Below are positions 25,826 through 34,753 of a stretch of DNA of 55,922 nucleotides, piece after piece. The position numbers were made by a program, and so were the translations under genes. Below the pieces are notes generated by a model. The model made no database searches, was not told the origin of the DNA, and was given only the letters and a program-made list of their open reading frames with translations. Source of the stretch: Actinomycetota bacterium (GTDB taxonomy: Bacteria > Actinomycetota > Actinomycetes > Actinomycetales > Dermatophilaceae); contig JAIUNK010000030.1 of assembly GCA_020161845.1 (NCBI GenBank), forward strand, positions 1-55,922, read 5' to 3'. Position 1 is the first letter of the stretch. Each line of letters begins with the position of its first letter.

Positions 25826-26932
25826 ATGCCCCCCGCACCCCACGAGGACGCGCTGCCGACCGCGATCGCCGAGGCCGACCGCGCCTCGGGGCGGCTGCGC
25901 TACCGCGGCGTCGATGTGGCGGATCTGGTCCGCCAGGTGACCTTCGGGGAGGTCTGGGGTCTGCTCGTGGACGGACGCTTCGGGGCCGGCCTGCCGCCCG
26001 CCGAACGATTCCCGCTGCCGATCCGCACCGGGGATGTCCGGGTCGATGTGCAGAGCGCCCTGGCCATGCTCTCCCCGGTGTGGGGCTTCCGCCCGCTGCA
26101 GGACATCGACCTGGCGACCGCCCGCGAGCAGTTGGGCCGGGCCTCCACGATGGCGATGTCGTTCATCGCCCAGTCCGCCCGTGGCGTCGACGTACCCGTC
26201 ATCCCCGAGCACGAGGTCAGCCGCGCGGACACGGTCGTGGGCCGGTTCCTGACCCGATGGCGCGGGGCCGCCGACCCCGACCACCAGCAGGCCCTGGACG
26301 GCTATTTCACGGTCGCGGCCGAACACGGTCTGAACGCCTCCACGTTGACCGCCAGGGTGATCGCCTCGACCGGCGCAGACGTCGCGGCCTGCCTGTCCGG
26401 AGCGGTCGGCGCGATCAGTGGTCCCCTGCACGGTGGGGCCCCGGCGCGGGTGCTCCGGATGATCCAGGAGGCCGAGGCGCACGGCGATCCGACCTCCTAT
26501 GTGCGCGGTCTGCTCGACTCCGGCGCTCGCCTGATGGGATTCGGACACCGGGTGTACGACGGCGAGGATCCGCGCGCCGCGGCGGTCCGCGCGTTGGCGC
26601 TGCGGCTCGGAGCGCCCCTGTGCGATGTGGCCCTGGCCACCGAACGCGCGGCGCTGGACGCACTGGCCGAGCGCCGCCCCGACCGTCCGCTGGGGGTCAA
26701 CATGGAGTATTGGGCCGCAGTTCTGCTGCACGGTGCGCGGGTCCCCCCGCGGCTGTTCACCCCGTTGTTCGTCTGCGCCCGCGCCGCGGGGTGGTCGGCG
26801 CACATCCTCGAGCAGAAGGCGCAGGGCCGCCCGATCCGGCCGGTGGCCCGCTATGTCGGCGAGACCACCCGGGCCCTGGAGGCCGTGCCGGGCTGGGCCG
26901 ATATCCCGCCGGCGCACCGGCTCGCCGGCTGA
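25826..26932 (+). CDS. Citrate synthase-family protein (CitA / citrate synthase 2 type)
   Basis: The product has 368 residues, about the size of M. tuberculosis CitA (Rv0889c). Active-site text: ISGPLHGGAPARVLRM and MGFGHRVYDGEDPRA supply the two catalytic His and the substrate arginine. The segment that normally holds the catalytic Asp (NVDFYSG) reads VNMEYWAAVLL, with Glu instead of Asp, as I recall for CitA-type enzymes. It probably condenses oxaloacetate with acetyl-CoA, but a 2-methylcitrate or regulatory role is possible. ATG 25826 follows CACAAT at 6 nt (leaderless). Confidence 0.88.
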   Translation: MPPAPHEDALPTAIAEADRASGRLRYRGVDVADLVRQVTFGEVWGLLVDGRFGAGLPPAERFPLPIRTGDVRVDVQSALAMLSPVWGFRPLQDIDLATAREQLGRASTMAMSFIAQSARGVDVPVIPEHEVSRADTVVGRFLTRWRGAADPDHQQALDGYFTVAAEHGLNASTLTARVIASTGADVAACLSGAVGAISGPLHGGAPARVLRMIQEAEAHGDPTSYVRGLLDSGARLMGFGHRVYDGEDPRAAAVRALALRLGAPLCDVALATERAALDALAERRPDRPLGVNMEYWAAVLLHGARVPPRLFTPLFVCARAAGWSAHILEQKAQGRPIRPVARYVGETTRALEAVPGWADIPPAHRLAG

Positions 26933-27000
26933 GCCCGGTCGCCGGCTGAGCCCGGGTCGCCGGGTCGCCGAGTCGCCGAGTCGTCGGCTGAGCCGGTCCC
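26925..27000. repeat. Short GC-rich tandem repeats at the citrate synthase stop
   Basis: CGCCGGCTGAGCCCGGT occurs twice in tandem, the first copy containing the gene's stop codon, and is followed by CGCCGAGT-type 8-bp repeats and a last GGCTGAGCC. The block separates citrate synthase from the convergent small membrane peptide and MFS genes. Confidence 0.7.
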
Positions 27001-27017
27001 GGCACCGCCGGGCGGGG

Positions 27018-27107
27018 CTAGCGCGGCAGCAGGGGCGCGACCAGCACCGCCACGAGCAGGCCGAACAGGGCGACGAGCACGATCACGCGGCGGGTGTGCG
27101 GCGTCAT
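27018..27107 (-). CDS. Putative 29-residue single-pass membrane peptide
   Basis: The sequence is MTPHTRRVIVLVALFG followed by LLVAVLVAPLLPR: a short basic head, one hydrophobic helix of about 18 residues and a basic end. It starts at ATG 27107, with GGAAGG about 9 nt upstream on the minus strand, and lies 39 bp downstream of the MFS gene stop on the same strand, so it may be the last gene of the MarR-MFS operon. I know no family for it. Its length makes chance possible, but the clean helix and the position support it. Confidence 0.45.
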   Translation of the reverse strand: MTPHTRRVIVLVALFGLLVAVLVAPLLPR

Positions 27108-27145
27108 GACCACGGTCCTTCCGGGAAGCCGCGAGCGCCCGCCGG

Positions 27146-28444
27146 TCAGGGCGTGATCTCGGGCAACGGGGTAGGCGGCGCCGCCCGGCGGACGTCGACC
27201 ACCAAGCGGGGGCTTCGATCGCGACGGTATCGCAGCCGGACTCCGCCATAGACCATCAGGTAGACCAGCGCACCCGCCAGGGACAGGACCGCCGCCGCGG
27301 ACCCCACCGCCAGCGTCCAGCGCGCCCCCCAGGCGTCGCCGATCCAGCCGATCAACGGCGACCCGAGCGGGGTGCCCCCCAGGAAGATCGCCAGATAGAG
27401 CGCCATCACCCGGCCGCGCAGCTGCGGCTCGACGCTCAGCTGAACGATGGAATTGCAGGTGGGCAGGATCGTCAGCGCGCTCAACCCCACCGGAACGAGC
27501 AGCACGGCGAAGAGCTCGTACGTCGGGGCCAGGGCAGCGGCCAGCATCGACGCGGCGAAGCCGGCCAGCGCCAGCAGCACCGTCCGCAGCCGGGGCCGGG
27601 CCTGACGGGCGACGAGCAGCGCCGCCGTCAGCGAGCCGATCGCCATGATCGAGCCCAGCAGCCCGAACTCCCCCGGGCCCTTGCCGAACACCGTGGTCGC
27701 CATCAGCGCGGTGGTCATCTGGAAGTTCATGCCGAAGGTGCCCTGGACGAAGACGATGGCCAGGATCAGCAGGATGTCGGGCCGGCGCGCGACGTACGAC
27801 CATCCGGCGCGCAGCTGGCCGCGTCCGCGAGCCAGGCGCACCGGGACCAACCGGCGGCCGTCCATCGCCGTCAGGGAGGCGACGATCGCGGCGTAGGACA
27901 GGGCATTGGCGGCAAGCACCCACCCGGTGCCCACGACGGCGATCAGCAGGCCCGCCGCGCCCGGACCGAGAAGCCGCGCCAGGTTGAAGTTGGCGCTGTT
28001 GAGGCCGACCGCGTTCGGGACCAGCTCCGGGCCGACCACCTCGGCGACGAACGCCTGCCGGGTCGGGGCGTCGAGCGCGGCGAAGGCGCCGGTGAGGAAG
28101 GCCAACAGGTAGACCTGGGCCAGCGTCACCGCGCCGGAGAGCACGAGCGCCGCGAGCACCGCCTGGGCCAGGGCCATCCCCAGCTGGGTGATGACGAGAA
28201 CCCGGCGCTTGGGGTAGCGGTCCGCGAGCAGCCCGGCCCAGGGCGCGAACAGCAGCATGGGCAGGAATTGCGCGGCCGTGACATATCCCAGCGCGGTCGA
28301 GGAATGGTCCGTGAGCTCCACGAGGACCAGCCAGCTCTGGGCCGTCCGGGCCATCCAGGTGCCCACGTTGGAGACGAGGGCGCCGACGAAGAACAGCCGA
28401 TAATTACGCTCGACGAGCGAGGCGAACGTCGCGCCGGCCCTCAC
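27146..28444 (-). CDS. MFS transporter (EntS/MFS_3-like exporter)
   Basis: The product has 432 residues and about 12 membrane helices. Typical text: RLFFVGALVSNVGTWMARTAQSWLV in helix 1, FAPWAGLLADRYPKRRVLV as the loop 2-3 motif, and FAALDAPTRQAFVAEVV and NSANFNLARLLGPGAAGLL as in EntS-like exporters. GTG 28444 overlaps the MarR stop by 4 nt (GTGA), which favours it over upstream starts inside marR. It probably exports a drug, siderophore or metabolite sensed by the co-transcribed MarR protein. Confidence 0.9.
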   Translation of the reverse strand: MRAGATFASLVERNYRLFFVGALVSNVGTWMARTAQSWLVLVELTDHSSTALGYVTAAQFLPMLLFAPWAGLLADRYPKRRVLVITQLGMALAQAVLAALVLSGAVTLAQVYLLAFLTGAFAALDAPTRQAFVAEVVGPELVPNAVGLNSANFNLARLLGPGAAGLLIAVVGTGWVLAANALSYAAIVASLTAMDGRRLVPVRLARGRGQLRAGWSYVARRPDILLILAIVFVQGTFGMNFQMTTALMATTVFGKGPGEFGLLGSIMAIGSLTAALLVARQARPRLRTVLLALAGFAASMLAAALAPTYELFAVLLVPVGLSALTILPTCNSIVQLSVEPQLRGRVMALYLAIFLGGTPLGSPLIGWIGDAWGARWTLAVGSAAAVLSLAGALVYLMVYGGVRLRYRRDRSPRLVVDVRRAAPPTPLPEITP

Positions 28445-28935
28445 AGGGCGGCGACACGGGACAGGATGCGCACGACCTGGGGGATCGCCGCGACGTCGTC
28501 CTGCGCGAGTTGGCGCAGCCGCGAGGTCACCCACAGGTCCTGCCGGTGGCGCGCCTCCTCGATCAACGCCCGGCCGGTCTCCGACAGCCCGATCAGCACG
28601 ACCCGGCCGTCGGTCGGGTGCTTGTGTCGCTCCAGGTAGCCGGCGTCGACCAGCCCGTTCACGGTGCGCGTCATGCTGGGGGCACTGACCGACTCGCGCT
28701 CGGCGATCTCCCCCAGCGGCAACGGGCCGTCCACCAGGCGGGCCAGGACGGCCAGCTGGTGAGGCGCCACCGAGAAGGGCGCCGCCTCGTAGCGAACCCG
28801 CCGGGCGATGCGCTGGCAGGCCGACCGCAGGTCGAGACCCAGCCGGGCCAGCTCGTCCGGGTCGGCGGCGGGGTCTCCCCCCGGCTGCGTCCCCAGCTCC
28901 GACCGACCGACCGGGTCACCCATTGCGCCAGCCAT
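28441..28935 (-). CDS. MarR-family transcriptional regulator
   Basis: The product has 164 residues. The winged helix is clear: PHQLAVLARLVDGPLPLGEIAERESVSAPSMTRTVNGLVDAGYLERHKHPTDGRVVLIGLSETG (read in segments), with the DGR turn of the wing. ATG 28935 is favoured by GGAGG (minus strand, 28943-28947) 7 nt upstream; an ATG at 28989 is open but has no such site. It overlaps the MFS gene downstream and probably represses the operon in the absence of its ligand. Confidence 0.92.
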   Translation of the reverse strand: MAGAMGDPVGRSELGTQPGGDPAADPDELARLGLDLRSACQRIARRVRYEAAPFSVAPHQLAVLARLVDGPLPLGEIAERESVSAPSMTRTVNGLVDAGYLERHKHPTDGRVVLIGLSETGRALIEEARHRQDLWVTSRLRQLAQDDVAAIPQVVRILSRVAAL

Positions 28936-29082
28936 GCCCAAACCTCCGGACCCTTCCGTGCCATCGGTGCCGTGGAATGCCACCACCATCGAACACCTGA
29001 TGCCGATCCCACGGTACGCCGACGGCCCGCCCCGGCGTCATCCGCCCCCGGGGCCCGACCCGCCGGCCGGTAAGCTCGCCCC

Positions 29083-29325
29083 ATGGGCCAGCGCGAACGT
29101 CGTCAGTGGCGGCCCGATCCCGAGCCGTTGCGATGGCCGGCGACGCTCCTGCTGGGACCCCTGATGGGACTGTGGGCGCTCGCCCTGATCGTGACCCTGC
29201 TCGTGCCCGCCCTGCACACCGGCGAGCGGTCCTGGTGGCCGTGGTGCTGCATCATCGGGCTCGCGCTGGGCGCGCTCGGCTACGGCTACCTGCGCCGCGG
29301 TCGAGGCAACGCCGCCGACGCCTGA
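29083..29325 (+). CDS. DUF2530 small membrane protein
   Basis: The product has 80 residues, with two helices: PATLLLGPLMGLWALALIVTLLV and WCCIIGLALGALGYGYL. The pattern PDPEPLRWP then ERSWWPWCC is that of the actinobacterial DUF2530 family, often next to a marR gene as here. TAAGCT (29071-29076) lies 6 nt before the ATG (leaderless). Function is unknown. Confidence 0.85.
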   Translation: MGQRERRQWRPDPEPLRWPATLLLGPLMGLWALALIVTLLVPALHTGERSWWPWCCIIGLALGALGYGYLRRGRGNAADA

Positions 29326-29412
29326 GCGCCGGGCGGGCATCGGGCAGGCGATCGGGCAGGACCTGCAGGCGGCAGGCTCGCACCGGCTCGCGGCCGGCTC
29401 GCCGCGCGCGGG

Positions 29413-30162
29413 TCAGACCGGCTCGTCGGCCAGGACGTCCCAGGTCATCTCGTCCATGACGGGCGGGCCGACCGGGACCGGGGAGGGTGGCACGACGTCG
29501 GTCTCGCTGTGCGCTCCGCAGCCGTGGTCGAGACTGACGACCTGACCGTCGCTGGGCGACCACGCGTTGGCGCAGACCCCGAACAGGGCCCGCAGCGCGC
29601 CGGCCATCGGCACGTAATAGCCGCAGGTCGTGCACCGTTCCTCGGCCTTCTCGGCGATCGGGCCCAGGGGCCCGTGCGGCCCGTCGTACCACCGTTGCGC
29701 GGCCTTGTCGCGGCCCTCCGCGGACAGCACCCGGGGCCGGCCCAGGCCGAGTTCGAAGATCGCGAGTTGGTCGACGTCCTCCGCACCGGTGGCCTCATAC
29801 CCCGGCTCCAGATTCTGGTCATCGGCGAGATAGGGCAGCACGTCACCGGCGCCGAGGTCCCCCGGGGCCAGGCGCTGGGCATACGGCAGCCAGTCCGGCG
29901 CGAGCAGGGCCCCCTCGCCCGGCAGCAGGTGCGTCTCGCAGACCGTGACGTGCTTCGCGCGCGGCACGCGCGCCACCGTCACGGCCCAGGTCCAGCCGCG
30001 GTAGGCCGGGGCGGTGCAGGCGAACAGGTGCGTGGCCAGGCGTTCGGCCTCCATCCGCACGCCCAGGTGGTCCCCGACGGTGCCCGGCTCGGCGATCTCG
30101 GTCGCGGCGGTGCGCGCCTCCTCGATCGCGGCGGCGAGTACGGCGTCCTGCTTGGTCACCAT
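29413..30162 (-). CDS. DUF3027 protein
   Basis: The product has 249 residues. Recognisable blocks of this actinobacterial family are MEAERLATHLFACTAPAYRGWTWAVTVARVPRAKHVTVCE, LLPGEGALLAPDWLPYAQRLAPGDLG, and the C-terminal CTTCGYYVPMAGALRALFGVCANAWSPSDGQVVSLDHGCGAHSE (each read in segments), where four Cys and a His could bind a metal. ATG 30162 follows GAGGACA. It lies 10 nt downstream of the CspB-like gene stop on the same strand, the order I recall from the mycobacterial Rv0871-Rv0883 area. Function is unknown. Confidence 0.85.
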   Translation of the reverse strand: MVTKQDAVLAAAIEEARTAATEIAEPGTVGDHLGVRMEAERLATHLFACTAPAYRGWTWAVTVARVPRAKHVTVCETHLLPGEGALLAPDWLPYAQRLAPGDLGAGDVLPYLADDQNLEPGYEATGAEDVDQLAIFELGLGRPRVLSAEGRDKAAQRWYDGPHGPLGPIAEKAEERCTTCGYYVPMAGALRALFGVCANAWSPSDGQVVSLDHGCGAHSETDVVPPSPVPVGPPVMDEMTWDVLADEPV

Positions 30163-30172
30163 GGTCGTGTCC

Positions 30173-30574
30173 TCACGCGCCGTCGAGATGGCCGGCGACC
30201 GCCCGCAACACGGCGGCGACCTTCTCGGCCTCCTTGCGGTCCGGGTGGTGGCCACGGCGGAAGCTGTTGCCGACGCGGTCGAGCATCTTGATCAGGTCCT
30301 CGGTGATGACGGCCATCTCCTCGGCCGACTTGCGGTGTTTCGCGTGCTGCGCCGCAGCCACCGACACCGGCGCCTCGAGGATCGACACGCTCATCGCTTG
30401 GGTGCCGCGCTTGCCCGCGGCGATGCTGTATTCGAGCTTGGTCCCCGGCTTCAGGCTCGTCACGCCGTCCGGCAGCGACTTTGCGGGCACGAAGACGTCC
30501 TCGCCGCCCGACTCATCGGACACGAAACCGAAGCCCTTCTGCTCGTCGAAGAACTTCACCTTGCCTGTGGGCAC
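30173..30574 (-). CDS. Cold-shock-domain protein, long CspB type
   Basis: The product has 133 residues. Residues 1-65 are a cold shock domain: VPTGKVKFFDEQKGFGFVSDE with the RNP1-like KGFGFV and DVFVPAKSLPDGV with the RNP2-like DVFV. A helical, basic C-terminal half of about 65 residues follows (HAKHRKSAEEMAVITEDLIKMLDR), as in the mycobacterial CspB-type protein, and is absent from classic 67-residue Csps. GTG 30574 matches the PTGKVKW-type family N-terminus; TGTGAT lies 7 nt upstream. It probably binds single-stranded nucleic acid. Confidence 0.9.
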   Translation of the reverse strand: MPTGKVKFFDEQKGFGFVSDESGGEDVFVPAKSLPDGVTSLKPGTKLEYSIAAGKRGTQAMSVSILEAPVSVAAAQHAKHRKSAEEMAVITEDLIKMLDRVGNSFRRGHHPDRKEAEKVAAVLRAVAGHLDGA

Positions 30575-30788
30575 GTCGCCGATCACACCTTCTGCCGCGT
30601 CACGGAAAACCGCCGCCCGTTCGGACGGTGTTGCCAAAGGCTATCCGTTCCGGTACGTCGGCGCCGACCGCAATCGACGTACGGTCGCCGCCGGGACCCG
30701 ACGCCGAGCCCGCGCCCGACCCGCCTGCTGTGCGCCGACCCGTTGCTGCCGATAGGCACGGGAAGTCCCCGAGCCGCCAGGAGCCACC

Positions 30789-32924
30789 GTGCCGCACCCC
30801 CTCACCCGACGTCAGCTGCTGCAGCTCGGCGCCGGCGCCGGCCTGCTGATGGGTGTCGCGGCCTGTGGGCCGCTGGGCGGGTCGGGCTCGCCGTCCGGAG
30901 CCGAGTCCACAGCCGCCACCCGGTCACCCGCCCGGCGCCGGGTCGGCAAGGGTCCGCGCGCGCCGAGGCCGCTGCGCACCCCAGCCGGCCTGAGCATGCT
31001 GGCGCACCAGGACGGCGATCGGCTGCTGCTGCACACCACCGGAGGCGACCTGGACTATTGGGCCGGGGTCAACCTCGGCAGCACCACGCCGGGCCACCAG
31101 CCGGGCGAGCTGGCCATGACCGAGCAGGATTACCGGCGCTGGTTGCCGATGATGCGGAGCCAGGGCGTGCGGGTGCTGCGCATCTACACGATCCTCCCGC
31201 CGGCCTTTTATGCCGAGCTGAAGCGCTACAACGAGGCCAACGCGGACGACCCGATCTATCTCGTGCACGGCATCTACCTGCCGGACGAGTCCTACCTGGA
31301 CAGCGGCGACCTCTTCGCGGCGGGCCCGACCAACGCGATGATCGCCGAGGTGCGCGACGCCAGCGCCGCGGTGCACGGCCGGCTCCGCCGCGATCGCACC
31401 CCCGGGCGGGCGTCCGGGCAGTGGACGGCCGACGTCTCGCCGTGGACCGCGGCGTGGCTGCTCGGCGTCGAGTGGGATCCGGTCGCCGGGCTGGCCAGCG
31501 ACGCCGCCAACGCGCGCCAGCCGGCCTATGCGGGGCGCTACTTCACGGCCGGCCCGGACTCCACGCCCACCGAGCGCTGGATCGCGGCCCGCATGGACGA
31601 GCTGGCCACCGCGGAGGCGGCGGCCGGGTGCTGCGTGCCGATCGCGCTGGTCAACTGGCCCACCGCCGACCCGCTGAAGCACCCGCAGGAGCCGCTGCCC
31701 CGCGAGGACCAGCTCTCGGTCGACGCCAACCACGTGCGCCCCACCGCGCAATGGCCGGCCGGCACGTTTGCGTCCTATCACGCCTACCCCTACTACCCCG
31801 ACTTCCAGCGGCTGCAGCCCAGCTACACCTCGGCGGCCGATGCCTACCTGGCCTATCTGCTCGACCTGAAGCGGCACCACGCCGGCATGCCGCTGATGAT
31901 CACCGAGCTCGGCGTACCGGGTTCCCTCGGCTCGGCCCACCTCGGCACCCGCGGTCGCGACCAGGGCCACCACGACGAGGTCGACCAGATGCGGATCAAC
32001 GCCGACCTGGTGCGGCTGGTCGCGGACGCCGACCTGGCCGGGGCGCTGCTGTTCGGCTGGGCCGACGAGTGGTTTAAGTTCACCTGGAACACGCTGCCGC
32101 GCCACCAGGCCGTCGTCGCCGACCGGCGGGCCCTGTGGCACGACGCGCTCACCAACGAGCAATGGTTCGGCCTGCTGGCCACCGACCCCGTGCCCGCGGG
32201 GCGCCGCGTCGTGCACGAGGCCGGGCAGGGCATCCGCAGCGTCGCGCTCGACCACGACGCGGCGTACGTCTATCTCACGATCGAATGCGACGGCCGGCCC
32301 GCGACGTACGAGCTGGGTTTCGACGTCATCCCGGGCACCGGCGGCACGCTGCCCTCCGGCGGCGGCGACGGGCACGACGACGTGGCGGTGCTGATCGACG
32401 TGGCGGCCGGCACGGCGGATTGCCTGGTCCGCGCCGAACTCGACCCGGTGGCCCTCGACGGTCTACCGGCCGGCACCGAACCCAAGCCGCGCCCGGACGG
32501 CTGGCAGCTGCACCGGCTGACCCTGAACCGGCCCTATACGGTGCCGGGCACCACGACCTATCGGCCCCCGGAGATGCAGGACGTCGGGCGGCTGATCCGC
32601 GGCCATTGGGAGCCGGACGCCCGCGAGCGCGACTCGCGGGCGACGTGGCGGATCGAGCCGGGCGACACGATCACCACGGTGCGGCTGCGGCTGCCATGGG
32701 GCCTGCTGATGTTCGCCGACCCGTCCTCGCACAGCGCCTACGTCCCCACCAACGGCGTCGCGCGCGCCGTCACCGTCACCGGCGTGGCCGCGACGGTGCT
32801 CGCCGACGGCGCCGCCGCGCGCTTCCCGATCCGCTGGGACGAATGGAACGCCGCGCGCCACACCGAACGCCTCAAGCGCGGGGTCGAGCAGGTGGCCGGC
32901 GAGCTGAGCCAGTACGCCGGCTGA
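30789..32924 (+). CDS. Tat-exported lipoprotein with a glycoside-hydrolase-like TIM barrel
   Basis: The product has 711 residues. The N-terminus PLTRRQLLQLGAGAGLLMGVAACG has a twin-arginine motif and a lipobox ending at C26. After a Pro/Arg linker, residues 75-450 look like a TIM-barrel hydrolase: WAGVNLGSTTPGH, YRRWLPMMRSQGVRVLRIYTI, GVEWDPVAG, SYHAYPYYPDF, and MPLMITELGVPGSLG, whose Glu is a good nucleophile candidate. The acid Glu might be in LLGVEWDP. The C-terminal third is beta-rich and repeats no family I know. GTG 30789 follows AGGAG (30779-30783). The substrate, probably a polysaccharide, is unknown. Confidence 0.7.
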   Translation: MPHPLTRRQLLQLGAGAGLLMGVAACGPLGGSGSPSGAESTAATRSPARRRVGKGPRAPRPLRTPAGLSMLAHQDGDRLLLHTTGGDLDYWAGVNLGSTTPGHQPGELAMTEQDYRRWLPMMRSQGVRVLRIYTILPPAFYAELKRYNEANADDPIYLVHGIYLPDESYLDSGDLFAAGPTNAMIAEVRDASAAVHGRLRRDRTPGRASGQWTADVSPWTAAWLLGVEWDPVAGLASDAANARQPAYAGRYFTAGPDSTPTERWIAARMDELATAEAAAGCCVPIALVNWPTADPLKHPQEPLPREDQLSVDANHVRPTAQWPAGTFASYHAYPYYPDFQRLQPSYTSAADAYLAYLLDLKRHHAGMPLMITELGVPGSLGSAHLGTRGRDQGHHDEVDQMRINADLVRLVADADLAGALLFGWADEWFKFTWNTLPRHQAVVADRRALWHDALTNEQWFGLLATDPVPAGRRVVHEAGQGIRSVALDHDAAYVYLTIECDGRPATYELGFDVIPGTGGTLPSGGGDGHDDVAVLIDVAAGTADCLVRAELDPVALDGLPAGTEPKPRPDGWQLHRLTLNRPYTVPGTTTYRPPEMQDVGRLIRGHWEPDARERDSRATWRIEPGDTITTVRLRLPWGLLMFADPSSHSAYVPTNGVARAVTVTGVAATVLADGAAARFPIRWDEWNAARHTERLKRGVEQVAGELSQYAG

Positions 32925-32968
32925 GCGAACCCGCCCGCGCCACCGCCCGCCGGTCGAGGGGCCGGCCC

Positions 32969-34630
32969 TCAGGCGTGCTTGATCGCCGCCGCCTGTTCCA
33001 GGTGCAGCAGCCGCACGGCCTCCTCGCGCATCTCGATCTTGCGGATCTTGCCGGTCACCGTCATCGGGAAGCTCTCCACCACATGCACATACCGGGGCAC
33101 CTTGTAGTGCGCCAGCTTGCCCGTGCAGAACTCCTTGATGTCCTCCTTGGTGGGCGCCTGGTGGCCCTCCCGCACGATGATCCAGGCCATCAGCTCCTCG
33201 CCGTACTTCTCGTCCGGGACCCCGATGACCTGCACGTCCGCGACATCCGGGTGCAGATAGAGGAACTCTTCAATCTCGCGCGGATAGATGTTCTCCCCAC
33301 CGCGGATCACCATGTCCTTGATCCGGCCCACGATGGAGCAGTAGCCGGCCTCGTCCATCACCGCGAGGTCGCCGGTGTGCATCCAGCCGTCGGCATCGAT
33401 AGCCTCCTGGGTCTTCTCGACGTCATTCCAGTAGCCGAGCATCACCGAATAGCCCTTGGTGCAGAACTCCCCGGTCATGCCACGCTCGACCGGTTCGCCG
33501 GTGGTCGGGTCGACGACCTTGATCTCCAGGTGCGGCATGACCCGGCCGACCGTCTCGGTGCGCAGCCGCAGGTCGTCGTCGCGCCGGGTCGACGTCGAGA
33601 CCGGCGAGGTCTCCGTCATCCCGTAGTTGATCGCCACCTCGCCCATGTGCATCTCGGCGATGACCCGCTTCATGACCTCGATGGGGCACGGCGAGCCGGC
33701 CATGATGCCGGTGCGCAGGCTGGACAGGTCGTACTCCGCGAAGTTCGGCAGGCTCAGCTCGGCGATGAACATCGTCGGCACGCCGTACAGGCTCGTGCAG
33801 CGCTCCTGCGCGACCGCCTCCATCGTGGCGGCCGGCTCGAACGTCGGCGCCGGGATGACCATGGTCGAGCCGTGCGAGGTGCACGCGAGATTGCCCATGA
33901 CCATGCCGAAGCAGTGGTAGAAGGGCACCGGGATGCAGACCCGGTCGGCCTGCGTGTAATGCAACATCTCGCCCACGAAGAAGCCGTTGTTCAAGATGTT
34001 GCGGTGGCTCAGGGTGGCGCCCTTGGGGAAGCCCGTGGTGCCCGAGGTGTATTGGATGTTGATCGCGTCCGCCGCCGAGAGGCCGGCGGAGCGCTCCCGC
34101 AGCTGCTCCTCGCTGACCTCGGCGGCGGCGGCCAGGATCGCGTCGTAGGACTCGTCGTCGAAGAACGCCACCCACTCCAGGCTGGCGATCTTCGGCGCCA
34201 CGGTCTCCACCATCGCGCGGTATTGGCTGGTCTTGTACGACGTCGCGGACAGCAGCGCCCGCATCCCGGACTGCGCGACCACATATTCGAGCTCGTGGGT
34301 CCGGTACGCCGGGTTGACGTTGACCAGGATCGCCCCGATCTTGGCGGTGGCGTATTGGAAGATGGTCCACTCCGCGCGGTTCGGCGACCAGACGCCGACC
34401 CGGTCGCCGACCTCGATGCCGCGGGCCATCAGGCCTCGCGCCAGGATGTTCACGTCCCGGTCGAACTCGGCCCAGGTCCAACGGCGTCCACTCCACGCCT
34501 CCACCAGGGCCGCACCGTCCGGGAAAGCGGCGACGGTCCGCTCCAGGTTGGCGCCGATCGTCTCCTCCAGCAGGGGCGTCTCGGCGTCACCGCGGGAGGA
34601 GGAGAGCTGGGCTGCGATCTGGTCCGACAT
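32969..34630 (-). CDS. AMP-dependent fatty-acyl-CoA ligase (FadD-like)
   Basis: The product has 553 residues. ANL motifs are complete: [87 protein letters not shown] and the catalytic lysine [17 protein letters not shown] (long blocks read in segments). It resembles the group annotated as AMP-binding FadD35 or fatty-acid-CoA ligase, which uses medium- to long-chain acids. ATG 34630 follows GAAGGA. It is divergent from the helicase-associated gene, with 123 bp between starts. Confidence 0.93.
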   Translation of the reverse strand: MSDQIAAQLSSSRGDAETPLLEETIGANLERTVAAFPDGAALVEAWSGRRWTWAEFDRDVNILARGLMARGIEVGDRVGVWSPNRAEWTIFQYATAKIGAILVNVNPAYRTHELEYVVAQSGMRALLSATSYKTSQYRAMVETVAPKIASLEWVAFFDDESYDAILAAAAEVSEEQLRERSAGLSAADAINIQYTSGTTGFPKGATLSHRNILNNGFFVGEMLHYTQADRVCIPVPFYHCFGMVMGNLACTSHGSTMVIPAPTFEPAATMEAVAQERCTSLYGVPTMFIAELSLPNFAEYDLSSLRTGIMAGSPCPIEVMKRVIAEMHMGEVAINYGMTETSPVSTSTRRDDDLRLRTETVGRVMPHLEIKVVDPTTGEPVERGMTGEFCTKGYSVMLGYWNDVEKTQEAIDADGWMHTGDLAVMDEAGYCSIVGRIKDMVIRGGENIYPREIEEFLYLHPDVADVQVIGVPDEKYGEELMAWIIVREGHQAPTKEDIKEFCTGKLAHYKVPRYVHVVESFPMTVTGKIRKIEMREEAVRLLHLEQAAAIKHA

Positions 34631-34753
34631 CGTGGTCCTTCGTCCTTCGGAGGTTCCCGGCGACGGGCGGCCGGTTAAGCCAGCAGTTTTCCCCAGGCGC
34701 CGAGCGGGCGCCAGTCCCTGACCGACCAGGGGGACGCCCGCGAGAGGAACCGG

